A stretch of 11,404 nucleotides of DNA. Origin: Monoraphidium neglectum (Eukaryota > Chlorophyta > Chlorophyceae > Sphaeropleales > Selenastraceae). Both the position numbers and the translations under genes were made by a program. The notes under the pieces are model-generated. The model did no database searches and was not told the DNA's origin. It saw nothing but the letters and a program-made list of their open reading frames with translations. The stretch is taken from contig NW_014011729.1 in assembly GCF_000611645.1 (NCBI RefSeq), forward strand, positions 1 to 11,404, written 5' to 3'. This document shows positions 1 to 8,146 of this stretch, piece after piece (within the stretch, counting starts at the first letter, position 1; each line of letters begins with the position of its first letter).

Positions 1-2298
1 CCCCCGCGCACCTTGGTGCAGAATGCGCTGTTCTTGGCCGCGCCCAGCTGGCAGCACTGCTCGTTGAGGTCCCGCATGATGGCCACCTCCTCCTTGTCCA
101 GCAGGGCAGTGGCCAGGGGAGTGTGCACCTGGGGGGACGGAGGGCACCCGGGCAGGTGTATGTCATGCTCAGGCACCAGGCGGGTTGAAGGGGTCGCTGC
201 GCTGGAAGGGCGAATCGGCACGCATACGCGCAGCTACCTGTGAACAATGGTTTGCGCATGCACAGCTCCCCTAGCAAACAATTTATGCGCGTGTGGGCTG
301 CAAAAAGGGCGCCGAATGGACCGTGCTGCCCCTCACGTTGAGGCTGAAGAAGGTGACGTCGTTGCTGTTGCTGGTGATGTTGACTGTGTAGGTGCCCGCG
401 TTGAAAAGCAGGTACTCCGCCGCCACGGCTGGGAGGAGGGCGCGCGCGTCGAGGTGGCAACACGTGTCGACGGGGGTAATGACACAGAATGGCGCCCAGT
501 GAAGTCGGTGATCAATGCACCCCCACTGGCGTGAAACGCGCGCTGTGATGCCGTGCTGCACACAGCGCGACCCGACCGCCTCTGCCGCGGCGTATTAATG
601 CCAGCCACCTCTGTTATAACTCGACGATGCACGGCGGCTGCGCAGCGGAAGACATGTCGGCGCCGCGAGTGCTCACCAATGAACTCCTCCGAGTTGAAGA
701 GGGTCGAATACAAGGTGCCGCCCGCAGAGTCATACGACGGCGGAGGGGTGTGCTTTGGCGTGACTAGGGCCCTGCGGCAGTGGCAATGTTTGAGCCATGG
801 ACGAGTGCGCAGTCAGCTGCGTCGGCCGGCAGCCAGGTCTATGGGCTGGGGTGCTTTGCCTGGTCTGCTGCTGCGATAGCGTGGAGGCTGCAGTGCGGGA
901 CTGCGTGCCGCAGCACGCGGCGCCTGCCGCACTCCGATCGGCCGCTTGCCCACTCAGAACGGCTGACACCGAGCGTCCGAGCGCCGCCGCACGCCGAGAG
1001 CGGGCGGGCAGCCCATGTGGCGATGCAGCGCCGCAACCGCACTGCTGACTGGGAGCAGTGTCGCAGGTCCTCTACCCCCTCGGGCTGCGTTGCCCTCGTC
1101 GCCACAAAAAAGCCATCCTAGCAGTGCTGCTTGTACGTGGCTGGAGACCACGAAAGCCCACAGCTGCACAAGTTGAGCTCTTTGAGGCCACACGCGACCA
1201 CTCCCCCCTTGATGTCACACGCACAGTCGCAATCTCACCGAAATTACCCGTGCGCCGCTGCCAGCCCCCCGCAGCAACACATCCACCACATGCAAAGGAG
1301 CCCCTCTGTGGCCGCATCACCCATATCTAGGGCCCAGGGCGTCACTCACATGCGCGCCGAGCCCGCCACCGTGCGCAGCTGCAGCATCAGGTCAAAGTCT
1401 CCCAGGGGTGGGTCCATCGGGGTACCCTTGGCCGGGACTGTGAATGTCAGCATCACACTGGGGCCAGGGGGGGGATTTGGGGGGATGGGCAAGATTGGAT
1501 TGGTGCATGGCCAAATACTGCCAAAGAGCTTTGAGGCAGGATAGTCGCAGGGAGGGGGGTGCAATGTGGCAAAAAAGGGGGTGCTGTGAGGCTGACGTTA
1601 GGGGCGGAGATGTAGAGTGAAGTGACAGGACACGAAGAGAAAGGGACAAGCACGAGTGTCACCGTGACAAAATGCCCTGATCAAGTGTGGTGCCATAAGT
1701 GCCGCCTGGAGAGACGGACCAGGGCCCAACACCGCAGCGTGGGTGCACCGGTGCCCAGCGAGCAGGCACGCCATGCTATGCCAAGACTCCGACACACCAC
1801 CCCTGTACCCCCCCAACCGGGCTTTTGCGCAACAGAGTAGCCCTGCTGACCCTGAGTGACACCACACACCAAACAACAGCACAAACAAGAGAGCGGACCC
1901 GTTGTTCTCAACCCGCACGTAACCAGCACCGGCCCGAAGAGATTGTTCGCTCTCGTCCCCGCTCCCGCACACCCCCGGTGCAGCGCATCCCTCCTCGGCA
2001 CCCTTTCCCTGAAGGACAGGCGTCTCCCCCTTCATTAAAAATGCCCCGCTCACGTCTCCTCGGGGCCGATGTCGCTCTGGTAGACGCAGGTGGCGCCAAG
2101 GCCGCCCGGCAGGTACTCCGAACTGCCACACCCTGCCACATCGGTCAGGCGCACCGTCCGCACGATCGGCTGCGGCGCCAGCCCACGCGGCGCGCTCGCC
2201 TTCGCGGCGACGGGCACCAGAAGGGCTGCAAAGGCAGCCGCTGCCGCGAGGGCGAGGGCGAGCGCGGGCGGCGCGCGGTTGCGCCGCTGCACGCCCAT
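1..2298 (-). CDS. Secreted/endomembrane protein with GOLD-like beta domain, 5' part of gene (partial)
   Basis: Exons (minus strand): 2298-2054, 1457-1350, 771-677, 428-337 and 128 to the window edge; the last may end at 12, where AAG is followed by GTGCGC. Phases match at all four junctions, giving 222 residues without a stop. The start is the first ATG after an in-frame TGA at 2331-2329, in GACATGG context. Residues 1-34 form a signal peptide: basic RRNR, a hydrophobic Ala/Leu core, and a likely cleavage site at AKA/SA. Residues 57-180 are beta-like: a CVY motif (71-73), EETVMLTFTV, GDFDLMLQL, and GTYTVNITSNSNDVTFFSLN with a glycosylation sequon at N166. The order of a Cys-x-Tyr, a T-V-x-L-x-F strand and a closing G-x-Y strand resembles GOLD domains of p24 cargo receptors. 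That is inference: the long loop and the later CC...C cysteines (205-217) are not typical. Role unknown. The gene model is better supported than the family. Confidence 0.7.
772..1349 (-). other. Intron 2 of the secreted-protein gene (578 nt)
   Basis: Bounded by GTGAGT at 1349 and the acceptor GCAG ending at 772. A second AG lies 8 nt further into the exon (CCCTAG), but using it would put a TGA in frame, so the first acceptor is chosen. Nothing else recognisable is inside. Confidence 0.65.
1350..1457 (-). other. Exon 2 of the secreted-protein gene
   Basis: The acceptor CCCCAG ends at 1458 and the donor GTGAGT starts at 1349. The exon enters with one base completing a Thr codon and leaves with two bases of a Met codon. 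It encodes the strand pair VMLTFTVPAKG and GDFDLMLQLRTV. Its pyrimidine tract is unusually long and C-rich, because the opposite strand carries four G-runs. Confidence 0.75.
1458..2053 (-). other. Intron 1 of the secreted-protein gene (596 nt)
   Basis: Bounded by GTGAGC at 2053 and CCCCAG at 1458. I see no RNA gene, transposon protein or convincing nested coding region. The several ORFs across it on both strands have Pro/Ser/Arg-rich shadow composition. Confidence 0.65.
1460..1489 (+). repeat. Potential G-quadruplex next to a splice acceptor
   Basis: Four G-runs of 4, 8, 6 and 3 bases are separated by loops of 3, 4 and 2 bases, which meets the usual quadruplex pattern. It lies on the strand opposite the transcript of the secreted-protein gene, so the RNA has the complementary C-rich run. 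That run is the polypyrimidine tract of intron 1, ending one base before the acceptor AG. Confidence 0.6.
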
Positions 2299-2503
2299 GT
2301 CGCTGCTGCTGTGCTGCACCAAGTGTGGTCACGGCGAAGAAGCCCCCCGGGTGCCAATAAAACTGTTGATTTTCGTGTCACACAGGCTCGTCTGAGGCCG
2401 ATGCTAGGTGGCCCGCGGTGGGGGCGCTTCACTATCACGGAGCCGCGTGTAGAGGAGAGCTCCACGCGGGTGACGGACAAGTTCACAACGTGCAAGGTGA
2501 TAC

Positions 2504-2795
2504 AATGCTTGCAGTGTTTGTTTTCAAACCGCGCGAGGCTGCGGGGCTTCTGCTGGGAACGAAGGAAGCGGCCTTGTCGCTGTTCCTGGAGGATGCGAAT
2601 GCCTGGGCGAAGTTCTGCCAGGGTCGATTTTCGGGTGAAATTGCTCCATCCGAGCCTCATAACGTCCGTCAGATTGTAGCCCCATCCCACCGCGGCCGCC
2701 GAGTGCAGCGCAGGCAACTGCAAGGAGTGCGTTCCAGCCAACGGCGCAATACAGCAAGTTGGATCAGCAAGGGCCACGATGCGCCCTGCTTTTGA
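2504..2795 (+). CDS. Doubtful 96-aa ORF in the intergenic region
   Basis: It starts at an ATG with A at -3 and ends at TGA 2793-2795. The first 57 residues look protein-like (MLAVFVFKPREAAGLLLG, then a segment rich in Leu, Phe and Glu with SLFLEDANAWAKF); the remainder is Arg/Ser/Gln-rich and looks like read-through. It could be an exon of an unassembled gene, a remnant, or chance. I recognise no family and could not connect it to further exons. Confidence 0.2.
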
Positions 2796-3455
2796 CACCC
2801 GCAGCTGAATGCGAGTACTTTGACACCAACATGGCGGCTCATGAGGCTGTGGGAAGCCCCTCACTGGGTGGCGAGGGCGGGGCATGAAGTTCCGGCGGCC
2901 CGGTGACCGCTGCACAGTGGGCTGGCCGGGGTGAGCGCGCACAGGAACCCACTGTGGCAGAACTCAGTCCGTCTGTGCCCGACGCTCTGTCGGGAAGGAT
3001 TGTTTGGGCGCCCGTTGTGAGGGAGAGAAGTGCACACCTCCTCAGGCAGGCCCTCTGCCGAATCTGGCAAGCGGCCGGAGGTTGGCCCTGTGCGTTGCCA
3101 ACCCCAGTTCACGCCTTCCTGCCACGCATGCCGCACATCACGACTGCCCTCTCCGAGCGCATTACGAACTATCGTTGAGCCTGGGGGAGGGGTGAGGGCG
3201 GGTTTGAGGGGGTTGAAACGCACTACACTGCACTTGGCAACCACAGAGCACAACCGCAGGTGGGCGCCTGGGTGCTTGTGCAAGCGCGCCTCCGCATCCA
3301 TAAGCTGCGACACTTGATTTGCTATCGCACCAAACTTGCAACCTGGTTGGCGATTGTGGTTTGGGCGCTGCTTTGAAACTTGCCAGCTCCACGTGGCAGC
3401 AGCAGGCCGCGAGGCTGGCAGCTTGGCTTCAAGGATCTGCCTTGCTCTCATCGCA

Positions 3456-3516
3456 CCGATGGCTCTATTGCACTGCTGGATCACAGAGATGATCCAGCCG
3501 TGCAACAGAGTCACGG
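3456..3516. repeat. Long imperfect hairpin (about 27 bp stem, 6-nt loop)
   Basis: The inner arms GCTGGATCA (3475-3483) and TGATCCAGC (3490-3498) are perfectly complementary around the loop CAGAGA. Pairing continues outward to 3456 and 3516 with two mismatches (3474/3499 and 3467/3506), one G-T pair (3462/3511) and one bulged base (3459). No protein gene is supported here. It could be a small-RNA precursor, the core of a foldback element or MITE, or a regulatory palindrome. Confidence 0.65.
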
Positions 3517-4003
3517 CAAAATGTGTTGTGCGCGCACCTGTATGTGCGCCCATCCTGGCCCAAATTTCACCTGGCGTGCTGGTATGATGCACCATGCCAA
3601 AAGCGAACAGCATCACAAGTCAGTAAAGGAAACTCAGACACAGATAAGTTTCTACTTCACATTGATGCACATCATGGTGTCTGACCTACCGGAAACACGA
3701 TGTAAAGGCATCGGAAGCGGATTGTGCGAACGCGAGAAGGGCAGGGGGACACACAACCGGTTTCCCGCCTCCTGGTAGGTATGGATGCCATCCACCCCAG
3801 TGGGGCGCGCGGCAAAGCGACGAGGTCGTTTGTGATTTTGCAGATTCGACAAATATCCACGGATAGTTGCAGCCAGAGGCAGGATGAAGTGAAGGCAAGA
3901 TGATTTGAAGTTTGGACATGATCTGTTGATGGATTTCAAGGCTGATCACCCAGCAGGCTGGGCACGGTGCTGAGGGACTGTGTGGGGAGGGCAATAGGGA
4001 GAA

Positions 4004-4021
4004 CCTGCTGTTAACAGCAGG
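4004..4021. repeat. Perfect 18-bp palindrome
   Basis: CCTGCTGTTAACAGCAGG reads identically on both strands with no spacer, and the symmetry stops at 4003/4022. It lies about 315 bp upstream of the CBP60-like start codon. A binding site for a dimeric regulator is possible, but nothing in the sequence shows this. Confidence 0.7.
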
Positions 4022-4336
4022 GGCCTGGGTCTTGCTTGCCCACTCCCTTGATGGGACAAAGACTACCCTCTGTTCACATGGATGCGGTCGTTGGGTGGCT
4101 TGTGGGCCCATTATGTCGAGTGCCCAGCGAACGGAAGGCAGCAGAATACCGTGATAGTGTGACCTTCACGACGTCGGTCACCCGCATTCTTGAAAAGCAA
4201 CCTGGGTCCTTCTGGCGCTGAGCAGAATATACAGTGCACTTTGAGTATCAAGAGCATAGTTGAGACACCAAAGGTGTGAGTTATTGCCCCAAGGACAGCG
4301 AAAGTGTGTCCGGTGCCGAACTCCGGAAACGCCGGT

Positions 4337-7083
4337 ATGAAGACGCGGGCGCGTGCTCAGAGACACCCCACAACCCAGGACAGCTCATCAGCATCACTTC
4401 AGAAGAAAATGAGCATCGAGCTGCAGGGCGCTGGCGGGACCGCGCCGCCCGCGACCCACGCTTCCGACGAGCCAATGGTCGCACAGTCAGAACAGCCCGG
4501 GAATGCACTCCTTTGGAACTCAACAGGCAGCACTGACGACATCGTGACCCTGCTTGTACAGTACACGCTGCTGCTGCACGAGCAAGGCCTGCTGGCCGCC
4601 GGGGCTGCTGCTGACGAGGCCACGGCGCGGCAGCTTGTTCAGAAGCTGCAGCCCCACATTGCAACCGCCCCAGCACCGACACGGCTGCAATCAGGCGCAC
4701 GCCCCACAGCCGGCACGTCATCAACCACACCGCCCCTGGCTGAGGCAGCGGCGGCACCCACCATGGAGGCAGCACCAGTGGCAGCAGCGGCAGCGGCGGT
4801 TGAGCCGAACGCGGCAGCTGTTGTGGGTGGCCAGCCCTGCCACCTCCAGCTGCGCCACAGCTGCAGGTGCGTGCGTGATCGCGGGTGGCGGCATTCGCGG
4901 CACGCGCTGCAAGAGAACACTGGCCCCGGGCTTCTCCCAACCAGTCTGTTGCTCAAAGTGCAGGGCACCATCCCTACGCACCCCTCACACTCTCACTCTG
5001 TCGCGCGTGCTGATGTCAGGTCTGCTGCCTGTGGTAACCTCAGCTGCTCGCTGTGCAAGTTCAACCCAGTCCAGCCGTGCGGCTCGTCCAGCCTGGCCAG
5101 CAGGTGAGAGGGCGCTGGTTGTGTGTCTGCGCAGAGGGGTCGACACGCAACTGAGGAGTTGGACACGATGATGCAAGTCCTGTAAGCTCTTGTTGTCAGC
5201 CTTGTTCGGCTACCCCTTCCCAGACGTGGCTTTCTCTGCTGCACCTGCTGCTCGAGCGCCCAACTGCCACCCGCTCAGCCCGCAACTCTCACCCCACGCC
5301 CCGCATGTCATCATGGCCTCAGGTACCTGGCAGATGATTCCCTGAGGGCCCCGTGCGGCGCGCCTGTCCATGTGACGCTTGCAGCGGAGCGCAGCACATC
5401 AGGGGGCGAGCACCTGGTGCAGCTGGACGGCACAGCATTTGAGGTGCGCTGCACTGGTGGCCTTCATTCACAAGACCTGCTCGTGGTCATTGCTCAGAGG
5501 TTGAGCACGCCAGCTTGGCCCAGGAGTTTAAATGCAAGAAACCAAAGAGGCAGGGGCGGGCGCAGCAGAGCAAACTGCACCTCCAGCCTGCTCGCCGCTC
5601 CCCTGCCCTCACTTATCCACAGCCCACCAGCCTTGCCCATACCATGGACTCCATCTCACCATCATACCCTGGCCGGGTACCCCCTGGTCCCCCACCAATA
5701 ACGCAGGTCATTGTCATCGATGGCGAGCGCTACGACGGCCTCATGCCCGCGGCCACCAGCTGCGGGGGCGGGCCCCCCCTTCACTTTGACGCCATCCTCC
5801 GCGCCTGCGCGGTCGAGCGGCCGCCCAGCGCCGCCAAGGGGCCGCTCATCAAGGCGGAGCCGGGCGTAGCCCTCAGGCACCCGTGCGGCGGCGGTGGCAG
5901 CGGCGCCGGCGGCAGCATGCCTGCCAGCAGGAAGAGCAGCAGCCAACAGTCCGACGACGACACAAGCGAGAGCGAAGGCAGTGGCGGCGGCGGCTGCAAG
6001 CAGGATGGCGGCGCTGCGGACGATCGAGTGGTGCTGCTGCCCCAGGGCGGGGTGGTGTCGCTGTCCGGGCTGCGCTGCTGCGCGAGCAGCGAGGCGGTGC
6101 TGCAGGGCAAGGGCTGCCGCTTCAGGCTGGCGGTGCGCGCCGTCGACGCCGCCACGGGGGCACCCCTCTCAAACGTGAGCCCGGTCGCTTTCCACCTGGC
6201 ACGTATGCCTATGCAGAGGACGGACCCCTCTCCCCGGGGTGAAGGGGGGGTTGCGCCGGCTGTGCCTCTTGTTTGTGCGCGATCCAAGCCCCTCTGCCAG
6301 CGCACCCTCCAATCTGCAGCAGCCGCCCACAGTCAGCACTAATGTTCCACCTCATTCAAATCGCACACACGCACACGTGCCGCCCCTGCAGGTGGGGGCG
6401 GTGGTGTCGGATCCCTTCCTGGTGGCCACGCGCCGCATGAAGCAGGCCCTCAAGCGCGACATACCCTGCACCGACGACGAGGTCGGGCGCCTCCGACACA
6501 TTGGCCGCGCCACCACCGAGAAGCTGCGCCGCCTCGCGGCAGCCGCCGCCGACGAGGGCCTCCCGCTGCCGCTGCCGCCGTCGCTGCACCACGTCGAGCG
6601 CGTCGGGCAGTTTGCTGAGCTGGCGGCGCTCGTCGCCGACGACCCGGGGGCGCGCATCCGCCTGGTGCAGCTGCTCAAGCTGAGCAGCAGCAACTGGTCT
6701 GAGGCGGTCGCGCACGCGCGGGGCGCCGTGCCGCCCGACGGCCGGCGGCGCGCGTTCGCCGGAGGGCCGCGCGCGGCGGGCCTGACGCTGCTGTTTGAGG
6801 CGCGGATGGGGGCGCTGCTGGGTGACGAGGGGCCCGCGGCGGTGGTGTACCCTGATGGAACGGAGGTGGCCGCCAGCAACGCCGACCCCCGGCTCGCGCC
6901 GATGCTTCCAGCGCTCAAGGCGCAGGCCCTGCAGCAGTGGCGCCTGGCGGGGCACCCAGGCTGGAGCATCTGGGCGGGCGGTGCAGGGGCTGCGACTGCA
7001 GAGGTAGCCGCGGGAACAGGCACGGCGCCGTCACAGGCGCGGATTCCACAGCAGCAGCCTGCTGCAATGCAGGCGGCCCCTAC

Positions 7084-7142
<59 letters not shown>

Positions 7143-8146
7143 TGCAGCTGCAGCGGCAGCAGCAGGAGCGGCAGCAGCAGTTGGTGGCCCAGGCGACTGC
7201 CGCGTTGGCCGCAGCTCAGGCGACCGCACAGGCGCACGAGGCGGCTGACCTGGCAGCACGGCAAGCGATCCAGCAAACTGCAACCCAGAAGATTGTGCAG
7301 GATCAGCTTGCACAGCAGGCCAAAGAAGCTCAGCAGGCTCAGCAGGCCCAGCAGGCTCAGCAGGCTCAGCAGGCCCAACAAGCTCAGCAGGCTCAGCAGG
7401 CCCAGCAGGCCCAGCAGGCGCAAGAGCTGCAGGAGCACCTGAAGCGCGCGCGCAGCGAGACAGCTGAGGGACGCGCTGCCTCCCTGGCCGAGGCGCGCGC
7501 CCGGCTGCTGCGCCAGCAGGCGGGTGCTGCCGGGTTTCCTGATGCGCCGCCGCCTGCCAGCGGGGCTGGATCGGAGGAGCAGAGCGGGAATGAGGTGGAG
7601 GTTGAGGGTGATGAGGTGGGGGAGAGGGACCGCCTGGCGCTGCTGGCAATGTACAGGGAATGGCAGCAGGCTGGCCCTGACAGCCGCGCAGGCAGCCTTG
7701 CGCGGCCTGGGGCGCCGCGAGCGCACGTGGCGGCAGCCGCATCCCGCGAACCAGCGGCGGCGATGACTTTTGTGCCTGTCGTCTATGATCGGCGGGCGGC
7801 GGCTGCGGTGGTCGCGCCTGCTGAGCGGCCGCTGCTGCTGCCTGCTGATGTGGAGGCAATCCTTCGGGAGGAAACCGCCCCCACCGCAGCGGCGGCAGCG
7901 CGGTCGGCCCCGGCGCTCGTGCAGGGCGTCACAGACCCCGGCGGCAGCCGCGCCGCGGCGTTTGTCCGCTCGCTGTCGGAGCCCTGGTCAGCAATGGAGG
8001 CCGCGGCAGCGGCAGCAGCAGCGGCGGCGGCGGCGGGTGGGGCGTATGGGGGGGCGTCGTGGCTGATTGGGGGTCAGGATTCTGAGGCGCTAGGCCGAGC
8101 TGAGCTGCTGTGCCGCAGCCTGCGTGACATGTCGTTCGATGCTTGA
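4337..8146 (+). CDS. CBP60-like (calmodulin-binding protein 60 family) protein with Gln-rich tail
   Basis: Exons 4337-4866, 5020-5103, 5323-5443, 5707-6174 and 6392-8146 join in phase to 985 residues ending at TGA. The start is the first in-frame ATG after a stop at 4277; ATG 4409, with A at -3, would remove 24 residues. A CBP60-type domain spans about 169-591: HLQLR (169-173) and GAPVHVTLAAE open it; VIVIDGERYDG (246-256) matches the family's beta-strand before an acidic loop; a VVLLPQGGVVSLSGL strand and FRLAVRAVD (384-392) match its 'SRKFRLGVKV' region; then SDPFLV, a basic stretch, DDEVGRLRHIG (429-439), helices to 511, and LLFEARMGALLG plus ALQQWRLAG. Residues 257-349 are a Gly/Ser/Asp-rich insert. 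Then come Q19 (633-651), an AQQ repeat (714-746), an acidic patch near 800 and poly-Ala (936-949). Land-plant CBP60s bind calmodulin, and CBP60g/SARD1 bind DNA in the nucleus. A nuclear regulator is inferred; no calmodulin site is recognised. Confidence 0.8.
5020..5103 (+). other. Exon 2 of the CBP60-like gene, with an alternative acceptor
   Basis: The acceptor GATGTCAG ends at 5019, and a second, ACCTCAG, ends at 5043. Both keep the frame, so choosing the second removes eight residues. The donor GTGAGA starts at 5104. The exon begins with the third base of an Arg codon (Ser with the second acceptor) and ends two bases into an Arg codon that exon 3 completes with G. Exon 3 is open only in that phase, which supports this junction. 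Confidence 0.6.
7085..7141 (+). repeat. Uninterrupted (CAG)19 coding for Q19
   Basis: Nineteen CAG codons in a row with no CAA interruption, inside the last exon of the CBP60-like gene, followed by CTGCAGCTGCAGCGG and more Gln-rich sequence. Pure CAG tracts tend to change length by slippage, so alleles probably differ. Confidence 0.95.
7328..7426 (+). repeat. 9-bp tandem repeat coding for AQQ, with a 27-bp higher-order period
   Basis: Ten full units of GCYCARCAR plus a degenerate eleventh (GCGCAAGAG). The third base of the Ala codon runs T,T,C / T,T,C / T,T,C / C, so a 27-bp block is repeated three times; the sixth unit has drifted to GCCCAACAA. The product is a regular Ala-Gln-Gln stretch that may continue as a helix into ELQEHLKRARSE. 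Confidence 0.9.

Larger units (their letters stand above)
2299..4336. other. Divergent intergenic region between the secreted-protein and CBP60-like genes
   Basis: About 2 kb between two divergent start codons, presumably holding both promoters. It visibly contains a hairpin at 3456-3516, a perfect palindrome at 4004-4021, a G-box core CACGTG at 3390-3395 and one doubtful ORF at 2504-2795. Weak AT-rich candidates for core promoters are CCAATAAAA near 2353-2361 (upstream of the minus-strand gene) and AATATAC near 4226-4232 (upstream of the plus-strand gene); neither is convincing. No TGTAA on the minus strand was found here. One on the plus strand at 3701-3705 has no assembled gene in front of it. 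Confidence 0.55.

Noticed and set aside
2145..2942. A 265-codon minus-strand ORF overlapping the first exon of the secreted-protein gene.
   Set aside because: It is out of frame with the spliced gene that has a signal peptide and matching phases, and it is Arg/Pro/Ser-rich like a shadow frame.
3390..3395. G-box core CACGTG upstream of the CBP60-like gene.
   Set aside because: The hexamer also occurs at least twice in introns in this window and is expected by chance, so it is noted only in the intergenic description.
2861..3616. A 251-codon minus-strand ORF across the intergenic region.
   Set aside because: It opens at a run of chance-like sequence, has mixed low-bias composition rich in His, Arg and Pro, spans the hairpin, shows no motif, and has no minus-strand TGTAA downstream.
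6239..6391. Upstream extension of the last CBP60-like exon to an earlier start at 6239.
   Set aside because: The extension is intronic: exon 4 ends at a GTGAGC donor at 6175, a strong CCCCTGCAG acceptor precedes 6392, and phase 0 matches on both sides.
6356..7023. Overlapping minus-strand ORFs of about 200 codons opposite the CBP60 domain.
   Set aside because: GC-rich coding DNA produces long antisense ORFs; these are Arg/Ala/Ser-rich and have no recognisable domain.
7031..7859. Minus-strand ORFs with poly-Leu or poly-Ala tracts opposite the CAG repeat.
   Set aside because: These are the CTG and GCT readings of the same repeat. The plus-strand frame contains the CBP60-like protein, which explains the region.
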